A stretch of DNA of 37,043 bases, taken from Nitrospirales bacterium. Its GTDB lineage: Bacteria > Nitrospirota > Nitrospiria > Nitrospirales > UBA2166. Location: assembly GCA_012965905.1 (NCBI GenBank), contig DTRN01000064.1:1-37043 (forward strand). The letters are read 5' to 3'. The notes beneath the pieces were generated by a model, which saw only the letters and a list, made by a program, of their open reading frames with translations, was not told where the DNA came from and did not search any database. Below, one piece after another: positions 24,655 to 31,877 of the stretch (the stretch's first letter is position 1; each line of letters begins with the position of its first letter). The translations under genes and the position numbers were made by a program.

Positions 24655-25443
24655 TTACGACGAATAGCTGATTTCTGCTTTTGTAGCCAGGACTGCTCTC
24701 CCAGAAATTGTGATTCTTTCACCCTTGTCTTCACAAAACAGCTCCCCTCCCCGATCAGAGAGTTGCTGTGCGTGCAACGTGGCTTTTCCCAGGCGAGCAG
24801 CCCAATAGGGAACCAACGTACAGTGTGCTGATCCGGTGACCGGATCTTCGGGAATCCCGGCGTTCGGCGCGAAGAATCTGGAAACAAAATCGACGGATTT
24901 TCCAGGAGCCGTCACGATTATGCCCAATACATCACGAACCTGTGACAATACTTGAAAGTCAGGTTTCATGTTTCGGATCGCTGATTCATCTTCGAATACG
25001 GCAAGCACGTCTCGTGATTTCAGAACTTCGCTCGGTGCAACGCCAAGCCCGTTGGTTAGGGTTGCACTGGATGCTGCTTTTTCTGCCGGCCTTGCGGGAA
25101 AGTCCATCGATAGGAGATCACCACGCTTCTCAACGTGTAATATGCCACTGTCAGTCTTGAAATTCACATGTGAAAGGCCTGTGGCGACATTCGAAAAAAT
25201 AACAAAGCCACTGGCCAGGGTGGCGTGCCCACATAAATCAACTTCTACCTTTGGCGTAAACCATCGCAGTTCATATTCAGAGCCGCTTCCGACGAGAAAC
25301 GCGGTCTCAGAGACGTTGTTCTCACACGCAAGTTTTTGAAGTGATTGATCATCCAACCAGCCTTCAAGAAGGCAGACCGCGGCGGGATTCCCCTGTAATC
25401 CCACACCGGTGAATGCATTCACCTGAAACATCGGGATTTTCAC
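24655..25443 (-). CDS. PhzF family isomerase/epimerase-like protein
   Basis: A 262-residue protein with the two-domain, diaminopimelate-epimerase-like fold of PhzF. The start MKIPMFQVNAFTG, the catalytic-glutamate segment NVSETAFL (Glu46), LRWFTPKVEVDLCGHATLA and the second-half RFFAPNAGIPEDPVTGSAH are all family marks. PhzF itself isomerises a phenazine precursor; most relatives outside phenazine clusters have unknown substrates, and there are no phenazine genes here. Length is normal. It is followed by lexA upstream on the same strand, with 154 bases between in which I see no gene. Confidence 0.9.
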   Translation of the reverse strand: MKIPMFQVNAFTGVGLQGNPAAVCLLEGWLDDQSLQKLACENNVSETAFLVGSGSEYELRWFTPKVEVDLCGHATLASGFVIFSNVATGLSHVNFKTDSGILHVEKRGDLLSMDFPARPAEKAASSATLTNGLGVAPSEVLKSRDVLAVFEDESAIRNMKPDFQVLSQVRDVLGIIVTAPGKSVDFVSRFFAPNAGIPEDPVTGSAHCTLVPYWAARLGKATLHAQQLSDRGGELFCEDKGERITISGRAVLATKAEISYSS

Positions 25444-25597
25444 GCCGTGTATGACATTCCAATAGCAGAACCCAGGTTACCCGGCGATTGGCCACCTCGT
25501 TCAGCACAACAACGACGCCCCGGTCTCAAGTCTGGCTCTCCACGTTGACGACGTTATTCCTGCACATCCTTTAAGAGAAGGTGTTTGCGCCCATCGG

Positions 25598-26221
25598 TCA
25601 ATGCAGCCCCCCTTCGAGGAAACGACGGACTTCAATCACCTTCCCTATAATAGAACAGTGCCCTGGCAATGGAACAATGGGCTTAAAATTATTATTTGAA
25701 GGATGCAGTTCAATCCGCTGTCGACGAATTTTCAGAGTCTTGATCGTTGCCTCATCATCGACCAGCGCGACGACGATATCACCCGATTCCGCTGTGGGCT
25801 GCGATCTGACAATTGCAATGTCCCCCGGAAGAATTCCAGCACCGGTCATGCTTTCGCCACGTATCCGAAGACCAAAAATGCCTTCGGCCGTCCTGGTCCG
25901 CATCGGAATGTGCCCCTCGATATCTTCGATGGCCGTCGCCAATGCCCCTGCTTGAACTCGCCCAAGAATCGGGATGAGTACTGGAGGAGGTCCTGTCGTC
26001 TCCCCTGCTGGAAGACTGTAGCCTCGTGCAATGCCTGATTGCTTGGCCAGGCGGCCTTCGCTGACAAGCCGTTCAAGATGTTCGCGGGCCGTTTGGACTG
26101 CACGAAAACCAAGCGCGTCCTGCACCTCCCGCACCGTGGGCGGAAGCCCGCACTCAAGCCGATCTCGAACAAAGCGATACACACGCTCCCGGGTTTTTCC
26201 TGGCGGGGTATGAGGTGACAT
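25598..26221 (-). CDS. lexA: LexA repressor
   Basis: A 207-residue SOS repressor and self-cleaving serine protease of the S24 family. The winged-helix DNA-binding domain covers about 8-70 with recognition region TVREVQDALGFRAVQTAREHL. The cleavage site is Ala91-Gly92 in GRVQAGALA. The catalytic Ser124 is in RGESMTG and the Lys161 base in EATIKTLK. All parts needed for RecA-stimulated self-cleavage are present. The recognition helix differs clearly from E. coli, so its operator may also differ. Just upstream is a promoter-like arrangement with inverted repeats (26228-26258), a natural site for self-repression. The gene shares its strand with hpnA/hpnG but probably has its own promoter. Confidence 0.94.
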   Translation of the reverse strand: MSPHTPPGKTRERVYRFVRDRLECGLPPTVREVQDALGFRAVQTAREHLERLVSEGRLAKQSGIARGYSLPAGETTGPPPVLIPILGRVQAGALATAIEDIEGHIPMRTRTAEGIFGLRIRGESMTGAGILPGDIAIVRSQPTAESGDIVVALVDDEATIKTLKIRRQRIELHPSNNNFKPIVPLPGHCSIIGKVIEVRRFLEGGLH

Positions 26222-26227
26222 TCACCA

Positions 26228-26258
26228 ACCATACCAGACAAATGTCTTGTTTGCAAGA
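26228..26258 (-). promoter_or_regulatory. lexA promoter with overlapping inverted repeats, candidate LexA operator
   Basis: On the minus strand TTGCAA (26251-26256) and TATGGT (26228-26233) are 17 bases apart. Between them lies the perfect repeat AGACA-AA-TGTCT (26236-26247, plus-strand reading), partly overlapped by TCTTG-TTTG-CAAGA (26245-26258). The -10 box ends only six bases before the lexA ATG, so a transcript from it would be leaderless or nearly so. Confidence 0.5.
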
Positions 26259-26277
26259 GGAAGGAAAATATGAGTGT

Positions 26278-27057
26278 TTACGACGTCACAGCCGACTTTG
26301 GACGAGTGGTGAACTCCGGCAACATTCTGACAAGGTGAAATGCATACGTCTGAACCAGCACCCACAATCCATATAATCGTCGTGGGCCGGAGACTGGGTT
26401 CATGAGGACGTATTTGGCAATTTCTGAAAGTGGAGGACGCCCCGTGTGTACGTTCATCGCGCCGAGTTCTGGCAATGGCAAGGCCGGCGTATCGACGACG
26501 ACTCGCGCGACCACCCATGGTATGTCCTGCTCGATAGCCGCTCGCGCGATGCCATAACTTTCCATATCGACCGCGATGGCCTCGTGGTGTTTTGCGATTG
26601 CGGCTTTTTCAATGGCACAGTGTATTGGGTCATCGGCAACAGTCACCAATCGCCCCTCGTGCCACTGCGGGTTCTGTTGGAGAGCATGGCAGAGACGATT
26701 CGCTAATGTGTCGTCTGAACTCTGGACGGATTTGAGCGTCGGCCATTTCTCGTCGGCCTTTCCAATAGCACGCACATCTCCAGTGACCACCCAATCAGCA
26801 ACGTTCAGGCCAGGGATCAATGCCCCACACGTTCCAGCAGAAAGCACGTATTCCGGATTGAATCGTGTAATCGCTTCTGCCGTGGCCTGATATGCCTGCT
26901 CAGGCCCAACGCCGGTGGTAACCGTAATAATTCTTGTGTCATTAGAGAGAACACCTTCATACCAGGCTCGCGCCCCGTTCACAGGCGTGGCGTGGAGCCC
27001 CTTGACGACGGGCCGCATCTCGTCATCACCTTCGATAAGTATTAAAAGAGATTTCAT
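26278..27057 (-). CDS. hpnG: HpnG-like hopanoid-associated nucleoside phosphorylase/nucleosidase
   Basis: A 259-residue protein of the PNP/UDP phosphorylase (MTA/SAH nucleosidase) fold. TVTTGVGPEQA holds the phosphate/ribose-site glycine region, LSAGTCGAL follows, and AVDMESYGIARAA carries the Met-Glu pair that contacts ribose. In hopanoid producers HpnG removes adenine from adenosylhopane to give ribosylhopane. The assignment relies on its position directly after hpnA (11-base gap) as well as the fold. ATG at 27057, with AAGGA eight bases upstream, is preferred to the TTG one codon earlier. Other genes of the pathway (squalene-hopene cyclase, hpnH) are not in the window. Confidence 0.8.
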   Translation of the reverse strand: MKSLLILIEGDDEMRPVVKGLHATPVNGARAWYEGVLSNDTRIITVTTGVGPEQAYQATAEAITRFNPEYVLSAGTCGALIPGLNVADWVVTGDVRAIGKADEKWPTLKSVQSSDDTLANRLCHALQQNPQWHEGRLVTVADDPIHCAIEKAAIAKHHEAIAVDMESYGIARAAIEQDIPWVVARVVVDTPALPLPELGAMNVHTGRPPLSEIAKYVLMNPVSGPRRLYGLWVLVQTYAFHLVRMLPEFTTRPKSAVTS

Positions 27058-27068
27058 CAATGATTCCT

Positions 27069-28052
27069 TCAGATCATCCCCTGTTCACGAAACCATGCGA
27101 TCTCTTCTTTCAATGACTCTCGAATTTGACCGGGAGCATACCCGAGTTCGCGTTTGGCTTTTTCGATGCTGACGTAATGTGGATATTTCCCCATGCGCAC
27201 CGAAGCCAGGCAGGCCAACGGTTCCTTATTGGTGAGTCGCCCGGTGATCTCGCCCATCACACCACCAATCAGGGTCAGCGCGTATGGGACCTTCACCTTC
27301 GGCGATGGCACACCCGACAACTCTCCCAATATATCGAGAAAGCCTTTCAAGGAGATATTCTCTCCTCCAATGATGTATCGCTCCCCTACTTTTCCTTTTT
27401 CTGCCACCAGACAATGTCCTTCTGCCGCATTCCGAACATCCACCACATTCAAACCCGATTCGGTGTAGGCGGGAAAATTCCCTTTAAGAAATTGAACCAC
27501 CGTATGGCCAATCGGCGAGGGCTTGGCATCGCCAGGTCCAATGGGCGCAGTCAGGTTGATGATGGTCACGGGAAGTCCGTCCTTTGCCGCAGCCACGGCG
27601 ACACGGTCCGCTTCCAGCTTGGAAAGTTCATACACTCCAACCGCCTCATGATCGTCCTTTAACATCGTTTCGTCTGCAGACGGCGAGTTCTGGCCACGTC
27701 GAAGCACTGCCGCAGTGCTGGTATGAATGATTCTCTGAACCTTTGCTTTGCGTGCGGCAGAAAGCACGTTACGCGTCCCTTGCGTATTGGCGGCTCGCAT
27801 CGCCTCCGGATCCCTGGTAAAAAATTTGACGTTTGCAGCCAGGTGATACACCTGTTCACAATCCTGAACCGCATGCTCCAAGCTAGGAAGATCGAGAATA
27901 TCGCCGTGCACGATGTCGACCTGCTGCCCCTTCAGCCCAGCGTGATCTGAATCCTTGCGCACCATCGCGCGAACGCTAGCCCCACGTTCGACAAGCCGCC
28001 GACACAGATGTGCACCGACAAAGCCATTGGCTCCAGTAACTAGAACATTCAT
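27069..28052 (-). CDS. hpnA: Hopanoid-associated sugar epimerase HpnA (extended SDR family)
   Basis: A 327-residue NAD(P)-dependent short-chain dehydrogenase of the extended type. The nucleotide motif GANGFVG is at 7-13, the HLAANVKF segment follows the third strand, the active-site Thr/Ser lies in HTSTAAV (110-115) and YELSK (Tyr141, Lys145) gives the catalytic pair. The overall pattern, including APIGPGDAKPSPIGHTVVQFL, is that of HpnA proteins found in hopanoid clusters. Its exact reaction is not proven. It is followed by hpnG, and the two probably form a unit. AAGGA upstream is a plausible ribosome binding site. Confidence 0.85.
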   Translation of the reverse strand: MNVLVTGANGFVGAHLCRRLVERGASVRAMVRKDSDHAGLKGQQVDIVHGDILDLPSLEHAVQDCEQVYHLAANVKFFTRDPEAMRAANTQGTRNVLSAARKAKVQRIIHTSTAAVLRRGQNSPSADETMLKDDHEAVGVYELSKLEADRVAVAAAKDGLPVTIINLTAPIGPGDAKPSPIGHTVVQFLKGNFPAYTESGLNVVDVRNAAEGHCLVAEKGKVGERYIIGGENISLKGFLDILGELSGVPSPKVKVPYALTLIGGVMGEITGRLTNKEPLACLASVRMGKYPHYVSIEKAKRELGYAPGQIRESLKEEIAWFREQGMI

Positions 28053-28081
28053 TGATTTTCCTTATTGATACGAGAATGCAC

Positions 28082-28531
28082 CTACATCCGCATAATGAAA
28101 TAACACGCCTTATTTAACCCGCCCAACCAACTTTCGTCGTGGAGTGTAGCCGCTTGACGACTCAGAAATCCAGCATGACGTATCGCAACGATTGTTCCTG
28201 CAAAGCTTTTAGAAAAATCGACCGTCACGATGGTCTCGTCAGCCAACTCCTGCGGTTCTTCGATGGCCCAGTTCAACACCATAGATTTCGGCCGTTCGAT
28301 TGAGGTGAATGCACCTGATACGGTGTACAACATGTCCTCACGATTATTCTCGCACTTGATGCGGAATGGTTCTCCAACGCCCGTACTCCCCTCGCACACC
28401 TCAAGCGTATGTATCCACCATTTGTCCCAGAATGCGTGATTGTCAAAATACCAAAAGACCGTATCGACTGAAGCCGGCACGTCCTTTGATACCGACACCG
28501 TAAATTGATTGTCGCACTCTTCTATGGCCAT
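28082..28531 (-). CDS. SRPBCC (START-like) ligand-binding domain protein
   Basis: A 149-residue single-domain protein with the helix-grip fold. It shows the VSVSKDVPASVDTVFWYFDNHAFWDKWW start, typical of polyketide-cyclase/AHSA1-like members. A central beta sheet (RIKCENNREDMLYTVSGAF) and a long C-terminal helix (ESWLGGLNKACYFIM) follow. Such proteins bind hydrophobic ligands or act as small enzymes. The neighbours (exported methyltransferase upstream, hopanoid genes downstream) make a lipid-related ligand conceivable, but nothing in the sequence shows it. The start follows the methyltransferase stop by 12 bases without a clear ribosome binding site. Confidence 0.75.
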   Translation of the reverse strand: MAIEECDNQFTVSVSKDVPASVDTVFWYFDNHAFWDKWWIHTLEVCEGSTGVGEPFRIKCENNREDMLYTVSGAFTSIERPKSMVLNWAIEEPQELADETIVTVDFSKSFAGTIVAIRHAGFLSRQAATLHDESWLGGLNKACYFIMRM

Positions 28532-28543
28532 CGATCGACGTTG

Positions 28544-29164
28544 TCACTGCACCATAAAAATCTGAAAATTCTGCTTTGGCAAGAAGTCGAATTCCTGGAC
28601 AAGACGATAGCCTGCAGCTTCCATCTCGCTTCGAATGTCTGCTGCCGGGGTGATATGGCCAAACAACCGCTGAAACCAAGTCCGTCCCTCAAAGTCGATG
28701 ATGGCGACTCGCCCTCTCGGACGCAGATACTGCTTAGCATGTTCAAAATAGGCAACCCGATTTTCAACATGATGATAGGTGTTACAGATAAAGATCAGAT
28801 CGACGCCCTGTTCAGGCAGCAGAGGATCATCGTTGGTCGCGACGACGCTTGTAATGCTGGGATATCCGTCGGCCTGCGCCTTGGCGTCCACATACGCAAC
28901 CATCTCCTCGTCAACATCGACCGCATAGACATTCCCGTCAGCCCCGGTCGCATCTGCTAGCCGGAAGGTAAAGTAGCCACCGCCCGACCCAAGATCCACG
29001 ATGTGCTCTCCCGATCGAATACCCAGCGCCAAAATGACGCGTTCCGCTTGCTGCCATCCATCACGCTGAAAACCTTCGTAAAGAGATCGCTTGATATCCC
29101 CGCAACCAGCACTGATCGCCAGAAGCAGAGTAACAGTCAACAGTCTGTAGATCACGTGACTCAT
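28544..29164 (-). CDS. Class I SAM-dependent methyltransferase with an export signal
   Basis: A 206-residue protein. Residues 35-200 form a Rossmann-type methyltransferase: motif I VDLGSGGGYF (56-65), motif II VYAVDVDEEM with the acidic ribose-binding residue, FICNTYHHV as motif IV and RPRGRVAIIDF as motif V. Before this lies a clear export-type sequence, VIYRLLTVTLLLAISAGCGD, whose SAGC resembles a lipoprotein cleavage site (Cys21). An exported SAM enzyme is odd because SAM is made in the cytosol; the segment may instead anchor the protein by its N-terminus. The ATG overlaps the upstream dehydrogenase stop (ATGA). Confidence 0.83.
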   Translation of the reverse strand: MSHVIYRLLTVTLLLAISAGCGDIKRSLYEGFQRDGWQQAERVILALGIRSGEHIVDLGSGGGYFTFRLADATGADGNVYAVDVDEEMVAYVDAKAQADGYPSITSVVATNDDPLLPEQGVDLIFICNTYHHVENRVAYFEHAKQYLRPRGRVAIIDFEGRTWFQRLFGHITPAADIRSEMEAAGYRLVQEFDFLPKQNFQIFMVQ

Positions 29165-30132
29165 AGGCTCACAACGTTTTTTGGCGTACCTGCGTTAAAG
29201 GCTTGGATATTTTCTGCCAGCCGATCGACGAGCCGCTGACGTGCCTCCCGGCTCGCCCATGCGATATGCGGGGTGATAATAAGATTGGGGATACTCGGGT
29301 CAAGGAGAGGATTTCCATCCGTCGGAGGCTCATTGGTCAGCACATCGACCCCCGCCCCGCCGATACGGCCTTGCTTCAACGCATCGCGTAATGCGGCTTC
29401 ATTTACCACCCCGCCACGTGCGGCATTGATTAGCAACGCACTGGGTTTCATCAATGCAATCTCTTTTTCAGCAATCAGATCATTCGTTTCGGGTGTGAAG
29501 GGACAATGCAACGTGAGGACATCGGCTTGTGCGAGCACATCTTCAAAAGCGATCCGATTTTCACGCACTTCAGTGACACCGCGACGTTCCGCAATTAAGG
29601 ACTCCATTCCAAACGCCTCTCCGACTTGCTCGACTGCGCGGCCAATCGCGCCATACCCAACGATGCCAATTCGCTTGCCATGCAATTCTGAGAATGGAAA
29701 ATCCAACGCACAAAACTGTTGGCTTTGCTGCCACACGCCGAAAGACACAGCACCTTGATAATCAGACAACCGGGTCATCAGCCCAAGAATCATAGAAAAG
29801 ACCACTTGGACCACCGACTGAGTCGAATAGCCTCGCGCGTTACAGACAACAATCCCAAGCTCCGTCGCAGCCGTAAGGTCAACGTTGTTGACCCCCGTCG
29901 CAGCGACAGTAATCAACTTCAAATTTGATGCTGCTGCCAGGACCTCTCGACGCATAGGAGTCTTATTACAAATCACAACCTCAGCAGATCCAATACGCTC
30001 AACAGCATCTTCAAGACGCGTGTGCGGATAGAATGTCAGATCCGGAACCGCCTGTTTCAACGAACCCAGATCAAGTTCGTCCGGCTGTATGGAATCGGCA
30101 TCAAGAAAGACACCGTGGGTACAAAGGGACAT
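29161..30132 (-). CDS. D-2-hydroxyacid dehydrogenase (hydroxypyruvate/glycerate dehydrogenase-like)
   Basis: A 323-residue NAD(P)H-dependent dehydrogenase. The nucleotide-binding motif GYGAIG is at 159-164. The catalytic triad of the family is present: Arg239 in INAARGGVVNE, Glu268 in LTNEPP and His289 in TPHIAWAS. The PHIAWAS context is typical of glycerate/hydroxypyruvate reductases, which fits photorespiration-like or serine metabolism, but the family is promiscuous. The gene starts 11 bases after a stand-alone Phd antitoxin gene and overlaps the methyltransferase start. Confidence 0.9.
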   Translation of the reverse strand: MSLCTHGVFLDADSIQPDELDLGSLKQAVPDLTFYPHTRLEDAVERIGSAEVVICNKTPMRREVLAAASNLKLITVAATGVNNVDLTAATELGIVVCNARGYSTQSVVQVVFSMILGLMTRLSDYQGAVSFGVWQQSQQFCALDFPFSELHGKRIGIVGYGAIGRAVEQVGEAFGMESLIAERRGVTEVRENRIAFEDVLAQADVLTLHCPFTPETNDLIAEKEIALMKPSALLINAARGGVVNEAALRDALKQGRIGGAGVDVLTNEPPTDGNPLLDPSIPNLIITPHIAWASREARQRLVDRLAENIQAFNAGTPKNVVSL

Positions 30133-30143
30133 GCGTTATTTGT

Positions 30144-30377
30144 TTACCAAATGAGAGCGTCCCGAATTTTCTTAGGCAGGGGGGCATCGAAGTTCTTATG
30201 TATACGAATCTTCCCGCGTGCAGTGCCGGGAGTTTGTCGTTTGGCCTTTTGTATGACCGGAACCAAACGGGCGATCGGCTGACGTCCTTTTGAGATGATA
30301 ATCTCCTCTCCTTGCCGGACACGATCCAGCAGCTGTGAAAGATGGATTTTCACTTCTTGAATAGTAACCACACTCAT
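30144..30377 (-). CDS. Phd/YefM-type antitoxin without a toxin partner
   Basis: A 77-residue protein. The N-terminal half (VVTIQEVKIHLSQLLDRVRQGEEIIISKGRQP) is the DNA-binding Phd/YefM dimer fold. The C-terminal tail, ending KNFDAPLPKKIRDALIW, is the toxin-wrapping segment seen in antitoxins paired with PIN-domain VapC toxins. The toxin gene would be expected immediately downstream, but a dehydrogenase starts 11 bases later and no PIN domain is found on either side. A perfect inverted repeat six bases before the ATG is a likely site for its own binding. Confidence 0.85.
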   Translation of the reverse strand: MSVVTIQEVKIHLSQLLDRVRQGEEIIISKGRQPIARLVPVIQKAKRQTPGTARGKIRIHKNFDAPLPKKIRDALIW

Positions 30378-30382
30378 GGTGT

Positions 30383-30395
30383 ATTACCCGGTAAT
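30383..30395. promoter_or_regulatory. 13-base inverted repeat before the antitoxin gene, candidate Phd operator
   Basis: ATTACC-C-GGTAAT is perfectly symmetrical and lies six bases upstream of the antitoxin start codon. Phd-family antitoxins usually repress their own transcription from such sites. Binding is inferred. Confidence 0.5.
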
Positions 30396-30456
30396 TTAGA
30401 GTACGTCCTCACCTTTGCGTGTAGATCCTGTCATCGGTCACCGCGATGATCCTACC

Positions 30457-30475
30457 GATACTCGATATGAGTATC
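30457..30475. promoter_or_regulatory. Perfect 7-base inverted repeat upstream of threonine aldolase
   Basis: GATACTC-GATAT-GAGTATC lies 50 bases before the threonine aldolase start and just upstream of TTGACT (30487-30492), a plausible -35 box paired with a weak TAAAAC (30509-30514). It could be an operator in the divergent region shared with the antitoxin gene. Confidence 0.4.
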
Positions 30476-30524
30476 AAGCAGGCAACTTGACTTTCTGACA
30501 AGGCGAGATAAAACTGTTTTTCAT

Positions 30525-31577
30525 ATGAAACCAATCATCGATCTTCGCAGTGATACGATGACGAAGCCGTCGCCCGGGATGCGTCAGGCTATTGCTGAGG
30601 CAGAGGTTGGCGACGATGTCTGGGGAGAAGACCCGACGGTCAACAAGCTCGAGGCCTTTGCCGCCGAGATGTTGGGAAAGCCTGCCGCGATTTTCGTTCC
30701 CAGCGGGACGATGGCCAATCAGATTGCCGTCCGATCGCTGACCAACCCCGGTGACGAGATTATCATTGAAACTGGCGCGCATATCGTCAGATATGAAAGT
30801 GGAGCGGTCTCGGCCCTTTCCGGCATCCAACCCTGCATGTTGTCTGCCCCACGTGGCATTCTGACTGCTGAACAGGTTGAAGCCGCGATCCGACCGTCGG
30901 ACATTCACAATCCTCCGACCACGCTGATCTGTCTCGAAAATACACATAACCGCGCAGGAGGAACGGTCTATCCCCTCGGAACCATCTCGCAAATACGCGA
31001 TATCGCAACATCCAGAAACGTTGCCATGCATCTCGACGGCGCGCGCCTGTTCAACGCGGTCTGCGCAACCGGCATCGCACCTGACGTGTATGCATCACGA
31101 TTCGAAACGGTTTCATTCTGCCTTTCGAAAGGACTGGGTGCGCCGGTGGGATCGATGGTGGTGTCGAGCGAAAGCCGCATCGCACGCATGCGGCGCATTC
31201 GGAAAATGTACGGCGGAGGCATGCGGCAAGCCGGCATTCTCGCAGCCGCAGGCTTATATGCCCTAGAACACAATATCGCCCGCCTTCACGAAGACCATGC
31301 CAATGCACAGCTTCTCGCACAGGGATTAGCAAAGATACCGGGGGTCGCGATCGACGAGAAAACAGTCGAGACGAATATCGTGCTGTTTGATGTTGGCGGG
31401 ATGACTCAGAAACCAGATCAGCTATTCGACAGACTCAAAGACGAAGGAGTTCTCGTTTCACGCTTTACACCAACGACATTTCGCGCTGTCACCCACCTCG
31501 ATGTTTCACGGCAGGATATTCTGGATGCGATAGATAGCCTCAAGAATGTTCTCGAGAGCAAATCTCTAAAGAGATAA
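30525..31577 (+). CDS. ltaE: Low-specificity L-threonine aldolase
   Basis: A 350-residue fold-type I PLP enzyme cleaving L-threonine or L-allo-threonine to glycine and acetaldehyde. The start IDLRSDTMTKPSPGMR, the region GDDVWGEDPTVNKLE, PSGTMANQ (cofactor phosphate loop), LENTHNRAGG, HLDGARLFNA (Asp contacting the PLP nitrogen) and SFCLSKGLGAPVGS (Schiff-base Lys202) are all diagnostic. Length is normal. The ATG at 30525 lacks a close ribosome binding site. A small membrane protein gene follows 14 bases after the stop. The long opposite-strand frame at 30474-31031 is a shadow. Confidence 0.93.
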   Translation: MKPIIDLRSDTMTKPSPGMRQAIAEAEVGDDVWGEDPTVNKLEAFAAEMLGKPAAIFVPSGTMANQIAVRSLTNPGDEIIIETGAHIVRYESGAVSALSGIQPCMLSAPRGILTAEQVEAAIRPSDIHNPPTTLICLENTHNRAGGTVYPLGTISQIRDIATSRNVAMHLDGARLFNAVCATGIAPDVYASRFETVSFCLSKGLGAPVGSMVVSSESRIARMRRIRKMYGGGMRQAGILAAAGLYALEHNIARLHEDHANAQLLAQGLAKIPGVAIDEKTVETNIVLFDVGGMTQKPDQLFDRLKDEGVLVSRFTPTTFRAVTHLDVSRQDILDAIDSLKNVLESKSLKR

Positions 31578-31591
31578 ACGGAGAGCGCGCT

Positions 31592-31813
31592 ATGCAACAT
31601 TACCCTTGGAGCTACCGTCTGTTTCTGGCGACAGGAGCGGGGTGGATATCCATTTATTTTAAGTTTCCTTTCGACATGGGTCACTTGCCTTCTGGTGATA
31701 CCTTGAGTCTGATATTTGCTGGGATCATACTTGTGTTTGCGGTTGGAGGAGTCGCACTGGGACCCATTGTGTTTATGTTTGAGTTCGCTGCCGTCCGCAA
31801 TAAGGATCAATAA
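31592..31813 (+). CDS. Small two-TM membrane protein of unknown function
   Basis: A 73-residue hydrophobic protein that I do not recognise. Two membrane segments are likely (about 8-25 and 37-64) with short polar ends. The ribosome binding site GGAGAG (31580-31585) lies six bases before the ATG, which makes the gene credible despite its size. It follows threonine aldolase by 14 bases and precedes a lipoprotein gene; the three may be co-transcribed. Confidence 0.65.
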   Translation: MQHYPWSYRLFLATGAGWISIYFKFPFDMGHLPSGDTLSLIFAGIILVFAVGGVALGPIVFMFEFAAVRNKDQ

Positions 31814-31877
31814 GGATGACGATTAAAGGAAAGCGACTGTGATCTTCGAAGCCTATGTATTCGGAGGACGTCTTGGC

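Noticed and set aside
24655-25443. Phenazine biosynthesis gene phzF
   Set aside because: Only the fold and family motifs are shared; there are no phzA-E or phzG genes nearby, so the name would over-state the function.
30474-31031. Minus-strand open frame of 185 codons over the 5' part of threonine aldolase
   Set aside because: The plus strand encodes a complete, well-conserved enzyme here; the reverse frame shows no motif or ribosome binding site.
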